This document shows positions 30,361 through 40,583 of a DNA stretch of 64,000 bases, piece by piece. The notes beneath the pieces were generated by a model. It saw only the letters and a program-made list of their open reading frames with translations. It was not told where the DNA came from and made no database searches. A program made the position numbers and the translations under genes. Source of the DNA: Symbiodinium natans (taxonomy: Eukaryota; Sar; Dinophyceae; Suessiales; Symbiodiniaceae); contig CAJNDS010002579.1 of assembly GCA_905221605.1 (NCBI GenBank), forward strand, positions 976,734-1,040,733, in the 5' to 3' direction. How positions within the stretch are numbered: the stretch's first letter is position 1; every line of letters begins with the position of its first letter.

Positions 30361-31600
30361 AGGCATTTAAACCTAAGCCTGCAAAAAAACCCTTAACCTT
30401 TAAACCCTGTAGGGTTGAGGTTTCAAGGTTAAGGGTTTAAGATTTAGGCATTTGAACCCATGCCGGCAATTAAACCCTAAGCCCTTAACCTTTGAATTCT
30501 ATAGGGTTAAGATTTTTACAGGTTTAGGTTTAAGATGTAGGCATTTAAACCTGAGTCTGCAACTAATTTTAAACCCTTAACCTTTAAACCCTGTAGGGCT
30601 AAGGTTTAAAGGCTTAGGGTTTAAGATTTAGCCATTTAAACCTGTAGCCAAGCCCTTAACCTTTAAACCCTGTAGGGTTAAGATTTTAAAGGTTTAGGAT
30701 TTAAGATTTAAGCATGTAAATCTCAGACTTCAATTAATTTTAAACCCTTAACCTTTAAACCCTGTTGGGCTAAGGTTTAAAGGTTTCGGGATTAAGATTC
30801 AGGCATTTAAACCGATTCCGGCAATTAACGCTAAGCCTTTTTAGACCTATGCCCGACTGTTCATATTGAACCCGTAACCTTAAACCCTATAGGGATAAGA
30901 TTTAGAGGTTTAGGATTCTTTACTTAGACATTTAAATCTAAGCTTGCAATTAAACCGAAACCCTTAACCTTTAAAACCCTATAGGGTGAAGGTTTAAAGT
31001 TTTAGGGTTTAAGATTCAGACATTTAAACCTAAGACGGCAATTAACAATAACCCTGAACTTTTAAACCCTATAGGGTTTAAGGGTTAAAGGTTTGGGGTT
31101 TAAGATTTTGGCATTTAAACCTAAGTATGCAATTAATTTGTCACCCTTAGCACCCTTAAACTTTGTAGTGTGAAGGTTTAAAGGTTTAGGGTTTAAGATT
31201 TAGACATTTAAACCTAAGCTCATAGAGTTTAAACCTTAAGGGTTTAAGGTTTAGGCATCTATTCCTTAACCCTAAACCCTCTAGGGTCAGGACCCTAAAG
31301 CCCTCGGCAATCAAGCCTAAACCCTTGACCTTCAAACCCCATAGGATGAAGGTTTGAAGGTTTGGGGTTTAAGGCTAAGGCATTTAAACCTAGAGGGCAT
31401 TTAAGCCTTAACCCTAAACCCTTCAGGGCCAGAACCTTAGCACCCTATATGGATCTAGCACCTGCAGGTATACATCGGTTTTTAAACCATTACACCCTGT
31501 AAGAAGGTTTAGGGTCTTTTCGGGGTCTGTCTCTAAATTTCTCACGGGGTTAACCCTGCAGGGTTTAAAGTTAAAGGTTTAGGATTAAAGGTTTAGGCAA
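30361..31600. repeat. AT-rich satellite, ~80-110 bp unit, partly palindromic
   Basis: About 12 diverged copies. Each has GCATTTAAACCTAAGCCTGC-like sequence, AATTAAACCCTAA, CCCTTAACCTTTAAACCCTA, TAGGGTTAAGG and AAGGTTTAGGGTTTAAGATT. The word pairs AACCCTTAACC/GGTTAAGGG and AAACCTAA/TTTAGG make each unit self-complementary. Telomere-like words AAACCCT/AGGGTTT are embedded, suggesting partial descent from telomere-like sequence. No coding. Confidence 0.85.
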
Positions 31601-31614
31601 TACCTGAAGGATTA

Positions 31615-32690
31615 GAAGTCTTCTCCTGGTAAAACCATCTTTTCTCGAGAAAAAGATTGTTTTTCGAAGGATGGTTGCTCAAAACCATCTTTTTCTCGAG
31701 AAAAAGATGGTTTCCAACCAAAAAACCATCTTTTTCTCGAGAAAACAAAAAAACAAAAACACCAAAAAAAACCAAAAAAAACATCTTTTCCAAAACTATG
31801 GGGCTGGGGCCTCCAAAAGATGGTTTTTTTTGGTTTTCTCGAGAAAAAGATGGTTTTTTTGGTTCGAAACCATCTTTTTCTCGAGAGAAAGATGGTTTTT
31901 GGAGGTCTTCTCCTGGGAAAACCATCTTTTTCTCGAGAAAAAGATGGTTTCGAACCAAAGAACCATCTTTTTCTCGAGAAAACAAAAAAAAACCAAAAAA
32001 ACCAAAAAGAAACCATCTTTTCCAAAACTATGGGGCTGGGGCCTCCAAAAGATGGTTTTTTTGTTTTTTTTTTGTTTTTTTGGTTTTCTCGAGAAAAAGA
32101 TGGTTTTTTGGTTCGAAACCATCTTTTTCTCGAGAAAAAGATGGTTTTACCAGGAGAAGACCTCCAAAAACCATCGTTTTCTCGAGAAAAAGATGGTTTC
32201 GAACCAGAAAACCATCTTTTTCTCGAGAAAACCAAAAAAAGCCAAAAAAACCAAAAAAACCATCTTTTCCAAAACTATGGGGCTGGGGCCTCCAAAAGAT
32301 GTTTTTTTTGGTTTTTTTGGTTTTTTTGGTTTTCTCGAGAAAAGATGGTTTTTTGGTTCAAAACCATCTTTCTCTCGAGAAAAAGATGGTTTTTGGAGGT
32401 CTTCTCCTGGGAAAACCATCTTTTTCTCGAGAAAAAGATGGTTTTTGGAGGTCTTCTCCTGGCAAAACCATCTTTTTCTCGAGAAAAAGATGGTTTTCCC
32501 AAGAGAAGACCTCCAAAAACCATCTTTTTCTCGAGAAAAAGATGGTTTCGAACCAAAAAAACCATCTTTTTCTCGAGAAAACCAAAAAAACCATCTTTTG
32601 GAGGCCCCAGCCCCATAGTTTTGGAAAAGATGGTTTTTTTGGTTTTTTTTTGTTTTTTTGGTTTTTTTGTTTTTTGTTTTTTTGTTAGTT
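31615..32690. repeat. Array of palindromes centred on CTCGAG
   Basis: About 17 copies of a perfect palindrome, CCATCTTTTTCTCGAG followed by its mirror AAAAAGATGG, joined by A-rich or T-rich spacers, by GGAGGTCTTCTCCTGGGAAA, and by CTTTTCCAAAACTATGGGGC / TGGGGCCTCCAAAAG modules that occur in both orientations. Because all parts are self-complementary, long frames stay open on both strands (31612-32956); their Lys/Phe/Ser-rich products are artefacts. I reject them as genes. Confidence 0.92.
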
Positions 32691-32756
32691 TCTTGTTTTG
32701 TTGTTGTTCCCTTGATCTGGCTAGGACTCGGATGCCACCCGCGGTGGGTCCATTTG

Positions 32757-32781
32757 GGGGGGGGGGGGGGGGGTGAGCATA

Positions 32782-32815
<34 letters not shown>

Positions 32816-32850
32816 CATATACATATATATATATATATATATATTCCAGT
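32757..32850. repeat. G run followed by TA/CATA microsatellite
   Basis: A run of about 17 G (32757-32773) then (TA)n with CATATA interruptions at 32780-32845. The sequence GGGTCCATT upstream of the G run recurs in complement at about 30187-30196 (AATGGACCCACAGCGGGTGG), next to a C run and CATATGTATATG. This suggests a dispersed repeat with an internal TA tract. Confidence 0.7.
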
Positions 32851-32957
32851 TGGAGTGAAAATTGCTGCCCAAGCCACTTTCTAACGTCCCAAGGGCAAGT
32901 AACAGATCCAACATGGCAGTGTTTGCCACTGGTCCTTTCCGGATACCGGATACCAAG

Positions 32958-33126
32958 CTTATCTGAAGGCTCTACATGTAGTTCCTTTTTGGTGTAGGGT
33001 TTAGGGTTTAGGGTTTAGGGCTTAGGGTTTAGGGTTTAGGGTTTAGGGTTTAGGGTTTAGTAATAGGGCATAGGGGGTTTTAGTATACTACCCCAAAAAG
33101 GTACTACATAGGAGCCTTTGGGTATC
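32958..33126 (+). mobile_element. MITE-like element, family F copy 2, with ~9-unit internal TTTAGGG array
   Basis: The ends CTTATCTGAAGGCTCTACAT and GGAGCCTTTGGGTATC are inverted repeats including GTAGTTCCTTTTTGG / CCAAAAAGGTACTAC. The internal array 32993-33060 is followed by AATAGGGCATAGGGGGTTTT and AGTATACTACC. It is the full-length counterpart, in opposite orientation, of 25592-25726. The family B element at 33133 starts six bases after its end. Confidence 0.8.
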
Positions 33127-33132
33127 CCTTAA

Positions 33133-33241
33133 CCCTCAGGGTCCATGCACCTATACAGTACATACTTGGGCCGTAAAGGGGTGCCGACATAGTAGCTTTA
33201 GGGCCCAAAGATATACTATATGGGTACATGGACCCTTAGGG
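33133..33241. mobile_element. MITE-like element, family B copy 2
   Basis: The ends CCCTCAGGGTCCATGCACC and GGTACATGGACCCTTAGGG match the 19-bp ends of 9909-10017 with two changes on the left. Same 109-bp length. Interior ACTTGGGCC / GGGCCCAAA pairs. Confidence 0.82.
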
Positions 33242-33322
33242 TAAGCTTAGGGGAGGGAGGGAGCGCCCTCTTGGGCAGTAGGCTCTCTCCTCGTGAAACC
33301 TGGCCTATCTCATACGCCTCGG

Positions 33323-33382
33323 ATTAGGGTTTAGGGTTTAGGGTTTAGGGTTTAGGGTTTAGGGTTTAGGGTTTAGGGTTTA
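33323..33382. repeat. Interstitial telomere-like array (TTTAGGG)8
   Basis: About eight perfect units with unique flanks. Confidence 0.94.
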
Positions 33383-33777
33383 TAACTCTTAGTCGACCCA
33401 GAGCTGAGACTTGGGATGGTAGGAATATAGCCCCTCCTCGACCGCAACGTCACTTCCAGGCTTCAGGGTTCAGGGTTTTTGATTGCAGGATTGCAGGGTC
33501 TTCGGTCTAGGGCTTAGGGTTTAGGGCCCTGTGCACAAGATTCGACTTCCCCAGCCTCCCCATTGGCTGTCTCATCGGCCCACTGCGTAACAAGTAAAGT
33601 TGGAAGCCACAGCGCGCAGCTTGTATCTACAAATGATACAGCGAAGCCAAGGTAATACGTCCTGGCTATATGGTGGCACTCTTCCTACTGGGCTGGGCCG
33701 CAAACGTGACCTTGTTTGCCAGATACAGAAGCTTTCCGTGCATCTAGCCTTGCGCACCCTAAACCCTCTAAACCCCA

Positions 33778-33885
33778 CCCTAAGGGTCCATGTACCTATA
33801 TAGTACATACTTGGGCCTTAAAGGGGCTCCTATATACTAACTTTAGGGCCCAAATATAAACAAAATATGGGTACATAAACCCTCA
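33778..33885. mobile_element. MITE-like element, family B copy 3
   Basis: The left end CCCTAAGGGTCCATGTACC is identical to copy 1; the right end GGGTACATAAACCCTCAA is diverged. Preceded by CCCTAAACCCTCTAAACCCCA, so the element sits next to telomere-like words. Confidence 0.78.
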
Positions 33886-33889
33886 ATTT

Positions 33890-35541
33890 TTTTAGACGGC
33901 CCTCATGCTACCGTATGGACCTTCAACAAAGGGCCCCCGAAACCCAAGGGTACAACCTTAAGGGTCCAAGGCACAACCCCTAGAGTTGCGACTATGAACG
34001 AGCAAGGACATTCTTGAAGCATCAGGAAGAACACATCTCCCGGCCTTACAACGCCTTACGAAACACTGCACCCCGGTTTAGGGTTTAGGGTTAATATAGG
34101 GTTTATAGGGCTTTAATGGGTTTAGGATCTAGGGTTTTGCGAAACTGCAGGAGTGGACTACGCCTCAGTTCTCCATCTGTCGAAAGAAGAGAGCCTTATC
34201 CAGCACTCATTTAAGACACGCCAACGCCAAACTGAGGGTTTAGGACTCTTCGGGCTTACCAGGACGAGCTTAGGGTTTAGGGTGTGTGGTGTAGGGTTTA
34301 TGGCCCTAATTATAGGGTTGACTATGGGGATTATAGGGCCTAATTGCCCATCCTGGTAGCGTTCAGGGCTTCTTTCCCAAAATAGTGCATCCCCCCTCCA
34401 AAAATGCTGCCGAAGTATTCTGAACTGTCAAACAGGAACCCCAAAAAGAGGGTCTCCTAGCTGAGGGTTTAGGGCTTAGGGTTTGTAGGGTCTTGGGTTC
34501 AGATTGGTAAGGTCTCAGAGGGTCCACACCATTCTGGACGTTTGTGCCAAACCCCCCTCCACCCCCTAAACCCGAAACCCTGAACCCTAAACCGTGGAAA
34601 AAAACTCAGAAAACAATAATGTACAAATCAAATCACAAAAAGAAGAAAAGGCCCTAGCCTGGTTGTCGGCTAGCTTCTCTTAGGGTGGCTGCATGGTCCC
34701 TGGATATGAGCCCTCAAATGGGGACCCCTTATATACGATGTAAAAGCAAAGCGCCCATAATTCGGAACCCTTTTGCAGAAGGTAAGGGGCCATAATTAAG
34801 GGACCGTGCAACTACCCTAAGAGCTTCTTCCAGAACGTTACACTGTCGGTAGATAGAGAAATCGTGGAAAGGGGAGGTGATCCCCAACGAACCCCCTAAA
34901 CACCATCACCAACTCTTGTTCACATGTCACTTTCGGAAGGCGCCATGTGCATCCGATTCTTCGTCCAGGAAGATTGTTCTACCCCCACCCCCTGTCGCCT
35001 GTCGAGGTCTTCTGTTTATGGTTAAAGGTGCTCAAATAGAAGAAACGGCCATATGCCTCTGCGCAACCAGTGCTTAGTAAGTTGTAGATATGCAGGAGAT
35101 CAGCACAAGCCAAAGCACGCGTCAGTCTTTCCTTTGCCCTACAGCTCACTTCCTAGAACCTAAACCCTAAACCTTAGACCCTAAACTTTGTTGAGCGATT
35201 AAACTTTCTTGGGGGAGCCTGGGGCCCTTTGGGTCTCAGGGTTCAGGGTTTCGGGTTTCGTTAGGGTTCAGGGTGTAAGGGATTTGTAAGGTTCAGGGTG
35301 TAGGCTTCAGGGTTTAGGGTTCAGGGTTTGGGGTTTAGGGGGATTATAGGGTTTATTGAGGGCTTCGGACAGGTGAGCCCCCGAGCAAATCACCCACTGA
35401 AAGTGCGAGAGAGGGTTTTGGTCACGGGTCAAGTGAGAAGGAGAGGTTAGGGTTCAGGGTTTAGGGTTCCCTGAACCTCTGGAGCTACCGCACCCAAGTT
35501 CAGGTCGACAAAGTTAAGTGGGCTTCTGTAGGATTTCCGGT
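33890..35541. other. Gene-poor, telomere-like words, possible distant family H copy
   Basis: TTTAGGG words at 34076-34100 and 34440-34490. At 34259-34362, ACCAGGACGAGC and GCCCATCCTGGTA bracket TTTAGGG words and a family H-like body (CCTAATTATAGGG, GGGGATTATAGGGCC). Frames at 33600-33803 (+) and 33572-33808 (-) are mutual shadows; 34877-35077 (+) is unassigned. No gene is supported. Confidence 0.45.
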
Positions 35542-35652
35542 TTAGGGTTTAGGGGTTTAGGGTTTAGGGGTTTAGGGGTTTAGGGGTTTAGGGGTTTAGG
35601 GGTTTAGGGGTTTAGGGGTTTAGGGTTTAGGGTTTAGGGTTCAGGGTTCATT
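35542..35652. repeat. Telomere-like array, mixed TTTAGGG and TTTAGGGG units
   Basis: About 15 units alternating 7-base TTTAGGG and 8-base TTTAGGGG, ending with TTCAGGG. The 8-base form predominates in the middle (35563-35620). Confidence 0.92.
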
Positions 35653-35811
35653 TTTGTTTGATTTAGTGTTTTTTGTTGCTCCCCTTTGTAGGAGCAGCTT
35701 TACCAGGGGTGGCGTTGGGGGGGGGAGGGGAATGGCCTAGGCTGGTCAGTCCTCGGCTACTTGTCGTCTTCGCCCTGCTGATCACGGTCGTGCTGAGCAT
35801 GGTGCCTTGCC

Positions 35812-35897
35812 TACATGGGCTATTATGCCCTATAACCCCTTAAAACGGCCCTTAGTAGGGTTGGTTAGGGGATTGTAAGGCCTAATAGCCCGTGCTG
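35812..35897. mobile_element. MITE-like element, family H copy 2
   Basis: ATGGGCTATTATGCCCTATA at the left pairs with GTAAGGCCTAATAGCCCGTG at the right. Same body as 29710-29799. Followed at 35935-35972 by G-rich low-complexity sequence. Confidence 0.72.
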
Positions 35898-36417
35898 GTG
35901 AGAAGCGGTTGGGGAAATTCGAGTTGAGGGTTCCGCGGCGGGGGGAGGGGGGGGGGAGGGGGGGGGGGGGTTGGACCTTAGGGTTTGGGCGTTTCGGCGC
36001 TTTCCACATCTACGTCCGGATTCGTCCTTTGTTGCTTGTGGCAGTCTGGCAAGACATGCCGCACGCAAGCACCATCCGAGAGAGAGAGAGAGAGTGCGAG
36101 CCGCAACCCACAAACCCCCAAACCCCCGGAAAAAATAAGCCCTGGAGAGCGCATAAGCCGGCTCTACAGCCCTCTACAACCCTCTAAACCCTCACAAGCC
36201 CTATATAAAGCCTGAACAAGCCCGAATGAGAACTACTATGCCCTAGAACACCGTCTTTTTGAAGAACCTACGGTCAAAACTTATGATAAGAAAGGTTCGA
36301 AGGTCCACCAGAGTCTGGGACATTTCTTAACCAGGCAGATGTATTAAGAAAGGTAGATTTGAGGCGAGAGTCTTGAAAACATTTCTTATTCAACCTGACC
36401 AACCCTTTGCTTTCTCC

Positions 36418-36730
36418 GCCCTCCAGCCCTCCAGCCCTCCAGCCCTCCAGCCCTCCAGCCCTCCAGCCCCAAAGATTTGAGCAAGAAAGGATTCAGATTG
36501 ACAGGTCCAGGACAGGGGCTGGAGGGCTGGAGGGCTGGAGGGCTGGAGGGCTGGAGGGCTTAACTGGAGGGCTGGAGGGCTGGAGGGCTGGAGGGCTGGA
36601 GGGCTGGAGGGCTGGAGGGCTTAATCCTGGAGGGCTTAATCCTGGAGAGGGCTTAATCCTGGAGGGCTTAATCCTGGAGGGCTGGTGGAGGGCTGGAGGG
36701 CTGGAGGGCTGGAGGGCTGGAGGGCTGGAG
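36418..36730. repeat. CCCTCCAG / CTGGAGGG 8-bp minisatellite, inverted
   Basis: Seven CCCTCCAG units at 36418-36468, then about 25 CTGGAGGG units at 36519-36728, interrupted by AGGGCTTAATCCTGGAGG variants at 36618-36680. The two orientations face each other across ~50 bp and could fold into a long hairpin. Leu/Glu/Gly- or Pro/Ser-rich frames here are repeat translations. Confidence 0.93.
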
Positions 36731-37851
36731 CCTTGCAAAAAGGCCATTCAATTTGTAATTACGTTTGGGTTGCGATTCAGACTCTGAATATAATTTTTTT
36801 CTCAATTCGAGAGTCTAATTTCTTGCTTCATAAAATTTCTTAACACAAAGTTCCACCGTACAAACCAGTAGGTTTGGGGTTCGCAGCAAAGAGAGACGGG
36901 CCCAAAAACGAGGCGAAATAATACGACACCCTTCATAGATCCTTCTAGGATTCTAGGGGTTTAAGGCTCCATGTTGCTACAACACCCCCACACCCCAGCT
37001 TCAGGGGAGGAAGGCACACTCCCGTCCCACCAGGCGCGTGCAGCTGCTTTTCTTCATGGTGCGTCACCGGAGTGGGAGACCCGGTCATTGGTTCTCCGGG
37101 CTTGCGGGGTTTAGGGCCCTGGCTTTGTGAGGCTTCGGGCCCCCTAAAGGGTTCGCTTAAAATGCTCCAAACATGGCCTGTAGATGACCTCAAGAATCTT
37201 TAAAACAGGTCCCCAAACTCAAGGGAAAGTCCCTTGAGTTTTGGGTTTGATGGGCCTGGGGTCTATAGGGTTTGTAGGGTCTCAACAGGGTTTAGGTTTC
37301 TTGTTGATGGTGTGTAGGGTTTAGGGCTTTGCACGGTTTATGTAGGGTTTGGGGTTCAAGGGTTTTGTTTTTTCCGGGGCTGGTAGGGTTTTGGGCCGGA
37401 GAGGGCTCAGGAGTTGGCGAGTTTTGGGCTGCTAGGACCTATAAGGCTTTCGGGTTGTGGGGTCCCTAAACCCTAAACCCGAAACCCTAAACCCTAAACC
37501 CTAAACCCTAGTTGATAGGATCTCGATGGTGACCTCCCCCCTTTGCTCCACACCCCCCGTGCGGATCGGGCCCAACCCCCTTCCCATCCGCAAAAAAAGC
37601 AAATAGTGACCCTTAACCTCTCTGCAAACCCCGAACAGCTGACGCAACCCCAAACACCAAAACTCTCAACCGTAAAAACCCCTAACCTCAAACCCCTACA
37701 GCCCACACCTTACAAAAACACCGCCAGCACGTCTTAACCCTCAAAAGCCTTGAGGAGAGCTATACACCCCAAAACCCTGAACCCTTTTACTAAACCTGAA
37801 AACCCTACGCCACACCCACTATAGAATCATTCCAACCTGGGGTGAGGGACC
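36731..37851. other. Intergenic, no recognisable gene
   Basis: Telomere-like words at 37260-37340 and a CCCTAAA array at 37465-37510. Frames at 36945-37193 and 37494-37706 (-) and 37543-37737 (+) overlap telomere-like words or each other. Confidence 0.45.
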
Positions 37852-37952
37852 ATGGAACCCTCCCCCAGGCTCATCGTGTTTGTGCTGGTTTGCTACGGCG
37901 CGGCGCTGCTGGCGGTGTGGGGTATGCTGCCTAGGCCGCCAGTCATCGGTAT
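37852..37952 (+). CDS. Possible first exon of a membrane or secreted protein (signal anchor)
   Basis: The ATG at 37852 starts MEPSPRLIVFVLVCYGAALL followed by AVWGMLPRPPVIGIG, a convincing N-terminal hydrophobic segment (residues 7-24) after a short polar start. The sequence then enters a family K MITE-like element at 37953. The exon would need to end there, but I cannot identify a donor with confidence or find a downstream exon. Product unknown. Confidence 0.35.
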
Positions 37953-38072
37953 AGGGGGTTTCCTAAATTTGGGGGGAGGGGGGGGGGGGAGTACCTTAAG
38001 TTGGGGTCCTAATTCCTTAGGAATCCTATTCTTTGGGAGGCCATATTCGGGGCCCCTTGTTTTCGTAAACCT
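37953..38072 (+). mobile_element. MITE-like element, family K copy 2
   Basis: Starts GGGGGTTTCCTAAATTTGGG with a G-rich expansion at 37971-37990, and ends CCTTGTTTTCGTAAACCTCC. Core GGGGTCCTAATTCCTTAGGA then ATCCTATTCTTTGGG matches 47086-47187. No telomere-like array inside. Confidence 0.68.
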
Positions 38073-38168
38073 CCGTATTCTGGGCTTTGGGGTAGGGGAG
38101 GCCGTTAACCCTCAGCCCTGTTGTGGTAGGGTGAGGCTTGGCCTTTTAAAAAGGCCGGCTTGGTCCCA

Positions 38169-38206
38169 CCCTAAACCCTAAACCCTAAACCCTAAACCCT
38201 AAACCC
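38169..38206. repeat. Interstitial telomere-like array (CCCTAAA)5
   Basis: Five perfect units between GGTCCCAC and TATAAAGG. Confidence 0.92.
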
Positions 38207-38635
38207 TATAAAGGCCGTTTGGGATTCTTAGGCTCGCATGGTAGGTTGTGGGGCCTATAGGCTAACAAGCGACAGGGCGGTTCCAGCGCAACGCAGGTCG
38301 ATGGCAAAGCACAGCCGCTGGCGAGAGCCGTTCGTTCAGGCCCTGCCGGCTTTCTTCCTGTTGCTTATGTGATGGTTTCCGAGACTAGGGGTGCCCTGTT
38401 GGGGTCCTTAATATGAGTGAATGCTACTGTTTGGGGTGTATATTGGGGTCTTTCATGTTTAGGAAAGAAGGAGTAGCTGTCAATGGTAGAACAATCGAAA
38501 CTGTGAGCCCGTGCCATTGCTTCAATCCTGGGTTCCTTACTAATCACCAGAAAGCTTTCTCAACGGCACTAGAGTTACCTATCGCACCCGAACCCTAGGC
38601 ACTGAAAAACCGTTAGCCAGATTGGAAGAACCCTA

Positions 38636-38757
38636 AACTCGGTCGGCCCTGGGGACAGTTTGTATTTTCCCTTATTGGGGTTTAGGGTTTAGGGTTTAGG
38701 GTTTAACCGGCTCATATTCAGGAATCTTTTTGAGAGGGTTTTAAGGGCCATCCCAGT
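38636..38757 (+). mobile_element. MITE-like element, family G copy 3, with internal TTTAGGG array
   Basis: ACTCGGTCGGCCCTGGGGAC and GGGCCATCCCAGT are inverted ends. The centre reads CCCTTATTGGGG, about four TTTAGGG units (38678-38705), then AACCGGCTCATATTCAGG. The other copies have TTATTGGGTGTAAGAGGATC (16128) or GGTGGGTTTAAGAGGAGCAT (11381) at the same place, so the array replaces or expands a GGGTTTA seed. Confidence 0.75.
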
Positions 38758-38759
38758 AG

Positions 38760-39848
38760 ACCGTAAAGTTTTTTTCTGAACATGCGTGCAAGCCTGCAGT
38801 GCGACCCAGTCGGCCAGACTGGTGGCAAGCAACAACTAAACCGCGGGCCGCGACCCTAAACCCCAACCGCCCTTTCAGGTACTGCATGATTCACTTGCTT
38901 GGCGACTTGTAGAACCCCTTGCCCGAAACCCTGAGCAGAAAACTCCCTCCTCCGCCCAAAGTGTATGCCGAAGACGACGTGTACCGAGGGAGGGTAGGTT
39001 TGTCGTCGTCGTAGTATACATCCTGCAATCCATGAGCAACTGAGAGTATCGCCCAATGTGAGTTGGCAAGATGAGTAGCGGAGTAGCACCGAAGTCAAAA
39101 TGGGCTTTACACAGAGACTCTGAGACACACTGTGCCTCGCCTGGCTTGTCCGAGCGTGAGCGATTAAGCCCTAAACCCTAAAAGCACAAGCCCCAAAGTG
39201 CTGAGAAGCACAGGTTACTTAGAGATCCTATCAACCTAAGGTGTGCAAAAGTCACGAAACCTGGGTAGCAGAAGCAGGCCCTTTGGCGCTGCGCCTGGCC
39301 GGATACATCGAAGGAGCGTGACGTGTGTCTGGTGTTGCAGCACCGCCCCAGGTACGTACTGTCGCACACTTCGCATAAAGCAGAAGCTCCAGTTTTCATG
39401 TTGGTTTCGTGGAAGCGTTGCCGTTCAAAGCGAGATTCGCCAGAGACGCCTCCATGTGTCAGTTTCACAATTCCGGGCAGCCATTAGTACCCCAAGAGGA
39501 GTGTCCCCTTTGAACAGCACCCCCCCGAAGACGAATCCCAAATCTCGGAAACCTCCTAAGTACAGCTTTGCAAGTCCCCTGGAGCCTGAAGAGTCAAGGA
39601 GATTCCCTTTGTCGAAGTACTCGTAGCTGACGGGCTAACTTCCCTGCAACGCAGCTGCATTAGGGTTTTGCGTTGAGGGCTTCGGGTCTGTGGTCACCCC
39701 TTAACCCTAAACCCTCAACCCTGAACCCTAAACCCCCCCCAAGTCACGTCGGGCCCGAAACCCTGGCATTAAAGATGCGTTGTTGGCGGACCATGGAAGG
39801 ACCATGGATCAAAACCTCGCCATAGTAGCGTGGTTACATCGACATCTG

Positions 39849-39884
<36 letters not shown>

Positions 39885-40506
39885 ATATATCTTTGTATAT
39901 ACATATATATATATGTATATACTCTGTGTGTGTGTTCTTGCTTAAGGCGGGGGCCCTCAGGGTTTCCGTTTAGGGGTATCATGTTGGAGTATTTTCAGTG
40001 GACTTAGAGGGCCAGCCTAGTACAGCAGCACTGCCATCAGGGTCAGCACCTCCCCCAGTTTGTGAAGCAACTGTACCGCTGTCAAAATTGCTCTCAGGTG
40101 CGGGCAACTTCAACTACTATGTTGACGTTAGAACTTTGCAGATGTCATGTAGTTCTCATGAATTGCAGCAATGCGTTCCACGTGCAAGGGAGTTCTCGTT
40201 TTTGGAGATACGCTGGGTCTCTGGTTGGGTGGCTGGAGGGGTCTGGGTATAGGGTTTATGGTATTAGGAGTCACCAAGCTTAGGCTACAGGGTTGGTTGT
40301 TTCAACCCTAAACCCCAAACCCCAAACCCTAAACCCTAAACCCTAAACCTGATGCTTCAGTGACGAGATGAAACGTCCGGTTGGAGGCACGAAGGTCTTG
40401 CCCTGGGCAGGCCCTTCTACACAACCAGCCCCATACCCTCTGAAAACCCTTTGCTCTTAGAAGCCGAAACAATACACCTTTACACCCTAAACCTTGGGAC
40501 TGTTAC
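38760..40506. other. Gene-poor; one weak C-terminal exon candidate; TA microsatellite
   Basis: The + frame 39390-39626 ends ISTPRGVSPLNSTPP..KSRKPPKYSFASPLEPEESR and has Pro/Ser/Lys composition compatible with a disordered C-terminus; I cannot assign it. A (TA)n tract lies at 39853-39920. The right half of a family G element is at 39968-40020. CCCTAAA words lie at 40302-40350. Confidence 0.4.
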
Positions 40507-40583
40507 CCCTTATACTAACAGCCCTTCAGAGGGATTCTAATCGGGGGCACCATAGTCCCTATGAAGGACTGTTCGTATAACCG
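40507..40583. mobile_element. MITE-like element, family E copy 3
   Basis: CCTTATACTAACAGCCCTTC pairs with GAAGGACTGTTCGTATAA; the interior GGGATTCTAATC...GTCCCTAT is also partly paired. Counterpart of 5947-6035 and 43402-43490. Confidence 0.68.

Noticed and set aside
31593-32956. Frames up to 343 codons, Lys/Phe/Ser-rich, both strands
   Set aside because: Entirely inside the CTCGAG palindrome array.
36407-36787. 126-codon + frame of Leu/Glu/Gly repeats and its Pro/Ser-rich antisense
   Set aside because: Translation of the CTGGAGGG minisatellite.
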